From JAGQTE01 sp964648005 (GTDB lineage: Bacteria > Actinomycetota > Acidimicrobiia > Acidimicrobiales > Acidimicrobilacustridaceae): a DNA stretch of 19,721 bases. The stretch is from assembly GCA_964648005.1 (NCBI GenBank), contig CAZYKR010000049.1:1-19721 (forward strand). The letters are read 5' to 3'. Positions 13,688 to 19,721 of this stretch are shown one piece after another. Every line of letters begins with the position of its first letter. Position 1 is the first letter of the stretch. Both the position numbers and the translations under genes were made by a program. The notes under the pieces are model-generated. The model ran no database searches and was not told where the DNA came from. It worked only from the letters and a program-made list of their open reading frames with translations.

Positions 13688-14125
13688 TCAGCGCCCGGTG
13701 TGGCCCCAGCCGCCCTCGCCGCGCTCGGAGTCGTCGAGCTCGTCCACCTCGACGAAGCGCACGTGCTCGACGCGTTGGATGACCAGCTGGGCGATGCGTT
13801 CACCGGTACGGACCCAGAAGTCCTCGGTCGGGTCGGTGTTGACGAGCAGCACGGCCAGCTCGCCCCGATACCCGGCGTCGATCAGCCCCGGGGTGTTGAG
13901 GCAGGTGACCCCATGGGTCCGGGCGAGCCCACTGCGAGGCTGCACGAAGCCGGCGTACCCCTCCGGGATGGCGAGGCGTAGCCCGGTCGGCACGACGGCA
14001 CGACCGCCGCCGGCGGCGAGCAGCACGTCGGTTGCCGCACGCAGATCGACGCCGGCGTCGCCGGGCTTGGCGTAGGCGGGCACCTCGAGGTCGGGGCGCA
14101 TCCGCACGATGGGAATCTCGAGCAC
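13688..14125 (-). CDS. dut: Deoxyuridine 5'-triphosphate nucleotidohydrolase (dUTPase)
   Basis: The product has 145 residues, the usual length for a trimeric dUTPase, with all five motifs: PGDAGVDLRA, QPRSGLA, GLIDAGYRGELAVLLVN, GERIAQLVI and the C-terminal RGEGGWGHTG arm. It hydrolyses dUTP to dUMP and pyrophosphate, keeping uracil out of DNA and supplying dTMP synthesis. I chose the GTG at 14125 (MLEIPIVRMRPDLEVP) because TACAGT lies exactly 8 nt upstream, like other leaderless starts here. The upstream ATG at 14161 would place that element inside the gene and overlap the divergent transporter start. It converges with the small HATPase-like gene and is divergent from the transporter. Confidence 0.93.
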   Translation of the reverse strand: MLEIPIVRMRPDLEVPAYAKPGDAGVDLRAATDVLLAAGGGRAVVPTGLRLAIPEGYAGFVQPRSGLARTHGVTCLNTPGLIDAGYRGELAVLLVNTDPTEDFWVRTGERIAQLVIQRVEHVRFVEVDELDDSERGEGGWGHTGR

Positions 14126-14133
14126 GGGTCCGA

Positions 14134-14151
14134 ACTGTAGGACCGTAGGGT
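14134..14151. promoter_or_regulatory. Back-to-back -10 elements for dut and the transporter
   Basis: TACAGT on the - strand (14139-14134) is 8 nt from the dut GTG. TAGGGT on the + strand (14146-14151) is 8 nt from the transporter ATG. The two elements are 6 bp apart, so the two polymerase footprints overlap and the promoters cannot be occupied together. Confidence 0.5.
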
Positions 14152-14159
14152 GGGCGTCC

Positions 14160-15122
14160 ATGACGACGACGCCGGCGGCAGCCTCCTCCCCCGGTGCCGT
14201 CACCCCGCGACTCGAGGCGCGGGTGCCGCCGATGGGGGCCGTCTGGTTCGCCAGCCTGGTCTTCTCCACCGGGCCTGTCGTCGTCGCCGGTTCGGCCATG
14301 TCCGGCGCCGTATTCTCGTTCTGGCGGCTGTGGATCGGCCTGCCCCCGCTCGTCGCCGCGGCCGGGTGGTCGATGCGCCGGCACGGCACCGGGCCGACGA
14401 CGCGGGGCTGGGCGCTGGCCGCCGTCGCCGGCGTGGCGTTCGGCGTGCACCAGGTGCTGTTCATGACGGCGCTCAAGGCCACATCGGTCGTCGACGTCAC
14501 GTTGATGAACACCCTGGCCCCGATCGTCGTCGGCGTCGCCGCCGTGCCCATGTTCGGGGAGCGTCCCGGGTTGCGGTTCCGGATGTGGTCCGTGCTCGCC
14601 ATCGTCGGCGCCGCCGGCATCGCCGTGCTCGGCTCGACCGGCGTCGACGGCAACCCTGCCGGGATGGCACTCGCCGCCGGCAACGTCGTCGCCTACGCCA
14701 CCTACTTCGTGCTGTCGAAGCAGGCCCGTTCGGACATCGACACCTGGCCGTTCCTCCTCGGCGCGCTCGGGACGGCGGCTGTGGTCGTCAGCGGCTGGAT
14801 CCTCGTCTCGGGCACCGACGTCGGCGGCGTCGGCGCCGGCGATCTGCTCCGGTGTGCCTTCGTCGCCGTCGTGCCCGGCATGCTCGGCCACGGGGCCATG
14901 ACCTGGGCGGTGCGCTTCGTGCCGGCGAACGTGCCCCCGGTGATCATGCTGACGATCCCCATCTTCTCGGGCGTGTTGGCCTGGCTCGTCATCGGCCAGT
15001 CGGTCACCGGCGGGAAGGTCGTGGCGGGCGCCATCACCCTGGGCGGCGTGCTCGGTGCCATCCGCTCACCGGCTGCTCCGGCGGTGGCGGTCGAGGCGCT
15101 GGACCTGGCGGAGGAGACGTAG
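14160..15122 (+). CDS. EamA-type drug/metabolite transporter
   Basis: The product has 320 residues and about ten hydrophobic helices in two EamA repeats (about 20-150 and 165-305). The typical WFASLVFSTGPVVVAG start, the GVHQVLFMTALKATSVVDVTLM segment with LAPIVV at the end of repeat one, and the corresponding TIPIFSGVLAWLVIGQSVTGG near the end of repeat two are present. The family exports or imports small metabolites and the substrate cannot be told from sequence. The ATG at 14160 is supported by TAGGGT 8 nt upstream. Its stop codon TAG (15120-15122) is also the first half of the -10 element of orn. Confidence 0.88.
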   Translation: MTTTPAAASSPGAVTPRLEARVPPMGAVWFASLVFSTGPVVVAGSAMSGAVFSFWRLWIGLPPLVAAAGWSMRRHGTGPTTRGWALAAVAGVAFGVHQVLFMTALKATSVVDVTLMNTLAPIVVGVAAVPMFGERPGLRFRMWSVLAIVGAAGIAVLGSTGVDGNPAGMALAAGNVVAYATYFVLSKQARSDIDTWPFLLGALGTAAVVVSGWILVSGTDVGGVGAGDLLRCAFVAVVPGMLGHGAMTWAVRFVPANVPPVIMLTIPIFSGVLAWLVIGQSVTGGKVVAGAITLGGVLGAIRSPAAPAVAVEALDLAEET

Positions 15123-15125
15123 GCT
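15120..15125 (+). promoter_or_regulatory. -10 element TAGGCT for orn, overlapping a stop codon
   Basis: TAGGCT ends 7 nt before the orn ATG at 15133. Its first three bases are the transporter stop codon. orn could thus have its own leaderless mRNA besides read-through from the transporter. Confidence 0.45.
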
Positions 15126-15132
15126 CGCCGCC

Positions 15133-15678
<546 letters not shown>

Positions 15679-15704
15679 GGCCCAGCGCCGGGACGCGGGG
15701 TGGG

Positions 15705-15724
15705 ACTTGACCGAACGGTCAAGT
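15705..15724 (+). promoter_or_regulatory. Perfect 20-bp operator-like palindrome
   Basis: ACTTGACCGAACGGTCAAGT has perfect 9-bp arms around AA. It lies directly upstream of TATCGT (15725-15730), in the -35/-10 spacer of the metallo-hydrolase promoter. A dimeric repressor, for example of the TetR family, would block polymerase here. The regulator is not encoded in this window. Confidence 0.6.
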
Positions 15725-15730
15725 TATCGT
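15725..15730 (+). promoter_or_regulatory. -10 element TATCGT of the metallo-hydrolase gene
   Basis: TATCGT ends 7 nt before the ATG at 15738, the same layout as the other predicted leaderless starts. It abuts the palindrome on its upstream side. Confidence 0.5.
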
Positions 15731-15737
15731 GGCCGCC

Positions 15738-16886
15738 ATGTCCGACGGCCACGACCACGCCACCCGCCCGCTGCGCGAGGAGCAACAGGAAGCTTCGGAC
15801 GAGATCGTCGAGGTGGCGCCGGCCATCCTGCGCCTGCAGCTACCGATCGACTTCACCGGCCTCGGCCACGTCAACACCTACGCCCTCGAAGACGCCGACG
15901 GTTGGACGCTCGTCGACCCGGGCCTGCCGGGACGCAAGGCGTGGGACGACCTCACCGGGCGGATGGACGCCGCCGGCATCCCCCTGGCGCGGGTGCACAC
16001 GGTGATCGTCACGCACTCGCACCCGGACCACTTCGGCGGTGCCGGCCTGCTCGCCGAAGAGGCCGGGGCCCGCATCGTGGCGTCGCACCAGTTCCGCACG
16101 TGGTGGGACCCCGACGACCTCGACGACCGCGAGCTCGAGACGGCGGCGCGCACGTCGCTTCCCGGCGGCACGACCACGGCGGCGTCGATGGTGCATGCCA
16201 TCGTCGGCGACGGCGAGGGCGACGACGCCGAGGGCGAAGCCCTCCCCCCGTCGCCGTTCGGGCGGCCGACGCCGTGGGGTGGCACGACCGAGGACCTGCC
16301 GCCCGAGCGCAAGGCCGAGCTCGCCGCCAACATCGCCGAGGCAGTCCGGTGGTTCCGGGTGCCGCGGCCGTCGGTACGCCTCGCCGACCAGGACCCGATC
16401 GTGCTCGCCGGGCGCGAGTGGTTCGGGCTCTACACGCCGGGCCACACGGCGGATCACCTGTGCCTGTTCGACCCGACCGAGGGCGTGCTGCTGGCCGGCG
16501 ATCACGTCCTGCCGACGATCACCCCCCACATCTCAGGGATGATCGAGGGCGACCCGCTGGCGCGCTACGTCGAGTCCCTCGACCGCATCGCCTCGTTCGA
16601 CGACATCCGCCTGGTGCTGCCCGCCCACGGCCAGCCCTTCACCCGGCTGGTGGCGCGCGTCGACGAGATCAAGGCCCACCACGACGACCGGCTCGAGCAG
16701 CTGCGCACGATCAGCCATGACACCGGGTGGGCGTCGGTGCAGGACCTGTCCCGTCGCCTGTTCTCCGAGCGGTCGTGGGGATCGATGGCGGAGAGCGAGA
16801 CCTACGCCCACCTCGAGCACCTGCGCCTGCGCCACGAGGCCGACCGCCGAGAGACCGCCGGCCGTCTCGAGTACCTCGTCCCCTGA
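15738..16886 (+). CDS. Metallo-beta-lactamase-fold hydrolase with C-terminal winged helix
   Basis: The product has 382 residues. The metal ligands of the fold are in order: THSHPDH (His93, His95, Asp97, His98), TPGHTADH (His236), GDHVLP (Asp255) and AHGQP (His297). This complete dinuclear site fits a glyoxalase-II/lactonase/thioesterase-like hydrolase rather than an RNase. An insertion at about 140-190 is Gly/Asp/Glu-rich. The last 80 residues (KAHHDDRLEQLRT onward) look like the winged-helix-type C-terminal domain found in related MBL proteins. The N-terminus has a short His/Asp-rich start. The gene has its own promoter with a perfect palindrome, so it is probably repressed until a ligand is present. 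An acyl-thioester or lactone substrate is a guess. Confidence 0.87.
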   Translation: MSDGHDHATRPLREEQQEASDEIVEVAPAILRLQLPIDFTGLGHVNTYALEDADGWTLVDPGLPGRKAWDDLTGRMDAAGIPLARVHTVIVTHSHPDHFGGAGLLAEEAGARIVASHQFRTWWDPDDLDDRELETAARTSLPGGTTTAASMVHAIVGDGEGDDAEGEALPPSPFGRPTPWGGTTEDLPPERKAELAANIAEAVRWFRVPRPSVRLADQDPIVLAGREWFGLYTPGHTADHLCLFDPTEGVLLAGDHVLPTITPHISGMIEGDPLARYVESLDRIASFDDIRLVLPAHGQPFTRLVARVDEIKAHHDDRLEQLRTISHDTGWASVQDLSRRLFSERSWGSMAESETYAHLEHLRLRHEADRRETAGRLEYLVP

Positions 16887-16910
16887 GCCTTGTGATCCCG
16901 TGACGTTCCT

Positions 16911-16946
16911 GTGGTGCTGACCCGCGCGAACGCGGGCACGCACCAC
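16911..16946 (+). repeat. Conserved two-stem dyad, copy A, upstream of the first propeller gene
   Basis: Outer arms GTGGTGC (16911-16917) and GCACCAC (16940-16946) enclose an inner CCCGCG-CGAA-CGCGGG hairpin (16921-16936). A further GTTC/GAAC pairing flanks it (16905-16908, 16949-16952). A second copy at 19523-19558 keeps the arms, the 22-bp interior length and the 20-bp distance to the downstream CACACT element. It may be an operator or a terminator of the preceding gene. Confidence 0.6.
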
Positions 16947-16963
16947 CAGAACCGTGAGGACCG

Positions 16964-16972
16964 TGCCACACT
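16964..16972 (+). promoter_or_regulatory. Extended -10 TGCCACACT, first propeller gene
   Basis: TG-C-CACACT reads as an extended -10 element 8 nt before the GTG at 16981. The identical nine bases precede the GTG starts at 18308 and 19592. Confidence 0.5.
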
Positions 16973-16980
16973 CGGAGCTC

Positions 16981-18282
16981 GTGGGGAACCGGGCGGGACG
17001 AGAACCAACCGACGGGGGCAATGGGGCGGACGTCAACGGCCGGATGCCGCAGGCCGACCGCAGCAGCGCTGCCGTGGTAGCGGCAGTGCTTGCCATCGTG
17101 GCGCTGCTCGTCGGCGCCACGATGGTGGTGGCGGTGGCGACCGGTCGGTCGCACGAAGGAACCTTCGCCCCCGTACCGCAACCCGGACCGACGACAACGA
17201 TCGACGTCTCGCGCCGCTCGGGCAGCGGTACGACGCCGCCCACGCAGTCGTCCGAGCGCCCGCCGCCGACGTTCGGATCGGCGCTCGTCGAGGGGAACCG
17301 ACGCCAGGCGGCGTTCGGCGGCATCGTCCTCGATTGGCCCGAACTTGCCCTCGCCGATGACCTGGTCCTCGTCATCGGCGAGGCCGGCATCATCGCGCTG
17401 GATCGCACGACCCTCGCGCATCGCTGGTATCTGCCGTGCGACGAAGCGCGCCTGTCCGGCGGCTTCGCCCGGTCGGCAGGGACCGCGGCGCTCGTGCAGT
17501 GTGAAGGGACCGGATCGCTGCGCGGGGTCGACCTCGCTACCGGCGACGTCATCTGGACCGAGCAGGCCTACTTCTCGTACGACGGTCTGCGTGCCTCGAA
17601 CAACGTGTACGCCTGGCTCTCCGACAACAAGGTCATCGTCGCCGATCCCAGCACTGGCGAGCGCCTGTGGACCGGCCCGGTGAGCGTGCTGCGAGGCAAG
17701 CGACCGCTCGGGGTCGACGACGAACGGGTCTACGTGAGCGCGGGCGGCACGCTCGGCGCCTACGACGCCACGAGCGGCACGCCGGTCTGGGAGGTCGACC
17801 TCGCGTCCGTCGAAGCCCGATCCGACGGCGGCCAGCTGTTCGCCATCGCCGGAGATGAGCTGATCCGCCTCGACGCCGCCACCGGAGGCGAGGTTTGGCG
17901 CACCAGCCTCCTCGACGACCGGCCGGTCGAGGGCGAGATCCTGGCCATCACGCCGCAGTCCGTCATCGTCGAAGGCGCTCCAGGACAGATCGCTGTCGTC
18001 GACCGGTCCTCGGGTGGGCTTCGGTGGCGAGAGCGCGGCGCAGAGCTCGTCGGCGCGGGCGCCGGCACGGTCGCCTTGTTGGTCACCATCATGGACGACG
18101 AGGGCGACGAGGAGGACGTCGTCGAGATCGGCGTCTACGACGAGCTCAGCGGGACCATGGTCGAGACCCTCCCGTGGGCGCCGATGGCGATCGACGGCGA
18201 CGAGGCCGCGTGGCTCGAACTCGACGACAGCTCGGATGTCGAGAGCGCGGTCACCCTCCACGTCGCGCCTCTGCGGCCCTGA
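16981..18282 (+). CDS. Membrane-anchored PQQ-type beta-propeller protein, paralog 1
   Basis: The product has 433 residues from the GTG. A short cytoplasmic N-terminus leads to one membrane segment (about 28-55) and a Ser/Pro/Thr-rich linker. About six blades follow, with PQQ-like repeats such as VDLATGDVIWT, DPSTGERLWTG, YDATSGTPVWEVDL and LDAATGGEVWR. Two Cys lie in C-x20-C spacing in the first blade region, probably a disulfide outside the membrane. No quinone-binding or catalytic residues were recognised, so it is likely a binding or scaffold propeller (BamB-like fold), not a dehydrogenase. The GTG start is set by the TGCCACACT module shared with two neighbouring genes; ATG 16954 and ATG 17044 are alternatives. 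It is a paralog of the next gene, which starts 26 nt after its stop. Confidence 0.8.
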   Translation: MGNRAGREPTDGGNGADVNGRMPQADRSSAAVVAAVLAIVALLVGATMVVAVATGRSHEGTFAPVPQPGPTTTIDVSRRSGSGTTPPTQSSERPPPTFGSALVEGNRRQAAFGGIVLDWPELALADDLVLVIGEAGIIALDRTTLAHRWYLPCDEARLSGGFARSAGTAALVQCEGTGSLRGVDLATGDVIWTEQAYFSYDGLRASNNVYAWLSDNKVIVADPSTGERLWTGPVSVLRGKRPLGVDDERVYVSAGGTLGAYDATSGTPVWEVDLASVEARSDGGQLFAIAGDELIRLDAATGGEVWRTSLLDDRPVEGEILAITPQSVIVEGAPGQIAVVDRSSGGLRWRERGAELVGAGAGTVALLVTIMDDEGDEEDVVEIGVYDELSGTMVETLPWAPMAIDGDEAAWLELDDSSDVESAVTLHVAPLRP

Positions 18283-18292
18283 CGGGTCGGTG

Positions 18293-18301
18293 TGCCACAC
18301 T
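18293..18301 (+). promoter_or_regulatory. Extended -10 TGCCACACT, second propeller gene
   Basis: The same nine bases as at 16964-16972, here 6 nt before the GTG at 18308, in the 25-nt gap after the first propeller gene. The upstream two-stem dyad is absent at this copy. Confidence 0.45.
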
Positions 18302-18307
18302 CGGCCG

Positions 18308-19477
18308 GTGGGACGTGCGCAGGACCGGGCCCCGGCCGCAGTGGGACTGGCGGCCGCCGCCGTCATCGTGCTGGTGCTCGGCGGCCTGATCGTGCTCGCC
18401 GTCATCGCCGGTCCGTCGGACCAGGACACCGCACGGAGCTCCGGCTCGAGGTCCTCCCCGACGACCGTCGTTGGGCGCCCGTCCGTGACCACCGCCCAGC
18501 CAGGGCCGGGCGGCGGCACCGTCGGACCCCCGGCATCCTCCGGCGACGAGACGCTGGTGCCGCTTCCCGGTCGGCCGTTCGATGCCCCGCTTGCCACCGA
18601 CGACGCCGTCATCGCCCTCCTGCCCGATCAGCTGCTCGCCGTCGACCGCACCGACCTGACCGAGCTGTGGCGCGTCCCGTGCCACGTCGGTCGCTGGGCC
18701 GACCCCACGCCGTCGCCGGCGCACCGCACGGTGCTGGTGTGGTGCGACCAAGAGCTCACCGCCGTCGACAGCGACGACGGCGAGGTCCGCTGGAGCACCG
18801 ATCGGTGGGGCGCCACCTTCGCGCCCGTCGACGTCGGCGCCGATGTCGCCCTGCTCACCACCGGCGACACGATGTCGGTCATCGATCTGTCGACCGGTGC
18901 TGTCGCCTGGGAGGTGACGGCGCCACCGGCTGAGGTCCCGCCGATGACGGTCGGCGACGCGGTCGTCGTCACCGACGGTCGGTCGATCGTCGCCTACGAC
19001 GCCATCTCCGGTCGCAGCCGCTGGGCGCAGGACGTGCAGCCGACATCCGCGCTCGACGTCGACGGCGAGCTCTACGCCGTCGTCGACACGTCACTCGTGG
19101 CCTACGACCCCGCCGACGGTGCCGAGGTGCGCCGGATCGACCTGGCAAACCCGCCTGTCGGACGGCCGCAGCTGGTGAGCTCCGGCGGGGACCTGGTGAT
19201 CGTCTCCGACTGGTTTCGCACGTCGACGGCGGCCATCGGACGGACCGATGGCGTCACTCGTTGGGTACGGCCTGACAGCGCGGCGAAGGCAACGCCCGGC
19301 TTCCGCGGTGCCCTGGTCGTCCGTCTCGACACCGAGGCCATCTCGGCGCTCGATCCGCAGACGGGCGAGGTTCGGGCCACGTTCGGGACCGACGGCTGCA
19401 CCGCCGACGAGGACGAGGTCTTCTGCGGCGTCGAGCAGGGTGACGACGGCGCGCTCGCCATCTGGCGACTGCCGTAG
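18308..19477 (+). CDS. Membrane-anchored PQQ-type beta-propeller protein, paralog 2
   Basis: The product has 389 residues from the GTG. The N-terminus MGRAQDRAPAAVG is followed at once by a strong membrane segment (about 11-36), then a Ser/Gly/Pro-rich linker and about six propeller blades (VDSDDGEVRWSTD, IDLSTGAVAWEV, YDAISGRSRWAQ, YDPADGAEVRR, LDPQTGEVRATF). The C-x20-C pair of paralog 1 is kept, and a second Cys pair (DGCTADEDEVFCG) is added near the end. The shared layout shows tandem duplication with divergence. It is probably extracytoplasmic and binds or scaffolds an unknown partner. It may be co-transcribed with paralog 1 as well as using its own TGCCACACT element. Confidence 0.8.
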   Translation: MGRAQDRAPAAVGLAAAAVIVLVLGGLIVLAVIAGPSDQDTARSSGSRSSPTTVVGRPSVTTAQPGPGGGTVGPPASSGDETLVPLPGRPFDAPLATDDAVIALLPDQLLAVDRTDLTELWRVPCHVGRWADPTPSPAHRTVLVWCDQELTAVDSDDGEVRWSTDRWGATFAPVDVGADVALLTTGDTMSVIDLSTGAVAWEVTAPPAEVPPMTVGDAVVVTDGRSIVAYDAISGRSRWAQDVQPTSALDVDGELYAVVDTSLVAYDPADGAEVRRIDLANPPVGRPQLVSSGGDLVIVSDWFRTSTAAIGRTDGVTRWVRPDSAAKATPGFRGALVVRLDTEAISALDPQTGEVRATFGTDGCTADEDEVFCGVEQGDDGALAIWRLP

Positions 19478-19522
19478 ACGGCGTCGCGACCGGGTCGATC
19501 GCCCCGTTCCCGTCACGATGGT

Positions 19523-19558
19523 GTGGTGCGCACCCGCGTCGGCGCGGTTGGGCACCAC
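19523..19558 (+). repeat. Conserved two-stem dyad, copy B, upstream of the zinc-ribbon gene
   Basis: Outer arms GTGGTGC (19523-19529) and GCACCAC (19552-19558) enclose CCGCG-TCGG-CGCGG (19534-19547). Compared with copy A the stems are kept but the tetraloop and flanks differ. Downstream it shares AGAACCG and CCGTGCCACACTCG with copy A at identical spacing. Confidence 0.6.
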
Positions 19559-19575
19559 AAGAACCGCAGTTCCCG

Positions 19576-19584
19576 TGCCACACT
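19576..19584 (+). promoter_or_regulatory. Extended -10 TGCCACACT, zinc-ribbon gene
   Basis: Third copy of the nine-base element, 7 nt before the GTG at 19592. It defines the start of the truncated gene at the window edge. Confidence 0.45.
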
Positions 19585-19591
19585 CGACGCC

Positions 19592-19721
19592 GTGGGGACC
19601 TGCGGGTGGTGCCATCGTGACCTGGCGAGCACGACGGTGCTGTGCCCGAGCTGCGGCCACCGCGTCGGCACGAGCCCCGGCGGGCCGACGACCGACCCGT
19701 GGGGCACCGCCGCCGACCCGA
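19592..19721 (+). CDS. Zinc-ribbon protein, N-terminal part (partial at right edge)
   Basis: The GTG at 19592 opens a frame that runs off the window (43 codons visible). The N-terminus has a zinc-ribbon pattern: Cys4-x2-Cys7 and Cys18-x2-Cys21 (GTCGWCHRDLASTTVLCPSC), followed by a Gly/Pro/Thr-rich stretch. Such N-terminal ribbons often precede a membrane helix and an extracytoplasmic domain in actinobacteria. Because the promoter and start module match those of the two propeller genes, this may be a third member of the same set, with a propeller outside the window. That last point is inference. Confidence 0.6.
   Translation, partial: MGTCGWCHRDLASTTVLCPSCGHRVGTSPGGPTTDPWGTAADP

Noticed and set aside
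14126..14161. Upstream ATG start for dut at 14161
   Set aside because: It would overlap the divergent transporter start and put TACAGT inside the gene. The GTG at 14125 gives the normal family length and the window's standard spacing.
15702..15716. DosR box at GGGACTTGACCGAAC
   Set aside because: Only the left half-site (GGGACTT) fits and the right arm is missing. The bases belong to the 20-bp palindrome.
16711..18612. 633-codon leftward open frame opposite the propeller genes
   Set aside because: It covers convincing rightward genes and has no recognisable domain; it is a high-GC antisense shadow.

Overview
The window is high-GC, gene-dense DNA of actinobacterial character. I base this on the GC-rich codon use, the DosR/DevR-type regulator, the CtpE-type ATPase, Orn, the Abhydrolase_9 protein and the many leaderless-looking starts. 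Acidimicrobiia is a plausible class, but this is inference. Most genes are complete. An acyl-CoA dehydrogenase is cut at the left edge and a zinc-ribbon protein at the right edge. No insertion sequence, phage gene or CRISPR array was seen, and no gene-free stretch exceeds 300 bases.

Layout. 1-3346: acyl-CoA dehydrogenase tail, a convergent CPBP-family membrane protease, and a divergent Abhydrolase_9 membrane hydrolase sharing a very compact promoter with the protease. 3365-6132: a leftward membrane protein with a His/Asp-rich linker, a tRNA-Lys(TTT) and a leftward Cys-containing protein of unknown function. The two leftward genes have related TAACG-NN-CGTTA-type dyads in their promoters. 6133-13655: a set of genes resembling the mycobacterial DosR (dormancy, hypoxia/NO) regulon. 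It holds a cupredoxin-multicopper oxidase fusion, a universal stress protein, a CtpE-like P-type ATPase coupled to a DosR/DevR-like regulator, a divergent single-GAF DosS-like kinase that keeps the DosS heme-ligand His, a pyridoxamine-oxidase-fold flavoprotein and a small HATPase-like protein. Two DosR-box-like dyads (GGGAC-N4-GTCCC and a one-mismatch version) lie in the two divergent intergenic regions of this block. 13688-16886: dut, an EamA transporter, orn and a metallo-beta-lactamase-fold hydrolase with a perfect 20-bp operator-like palindrome. 16911-19721: two paralogous membrane-anchored PQQ-type beta-propellers and the start of a zinc-ribbon protein. All three share a TGCCACACT promoter-start module, and two of the three also share a conserved upstream hairpin.

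Working model (inference): a heme-GAF kinase senses O2, NO or redox state and phosphorylates the DosR-like regulator. The regulator then acts at the two boxes on the copper oxidase and/or its divergent neighbour, and on the flavoprotein/HATPase pair. The Ca-type pump is made together with the regulator. A window-wide pattern is a TANNNT or CACACT -10 element 6-8 nt before the start codon at about a dozen genes, which indicates leaderless mRNAs. The genes with clear Shine-Dalgarno sequences are the copper oxidase, the His-rich membrane protein and the Cys-containing protein, and these are also the genes with dyads in longer leaders.
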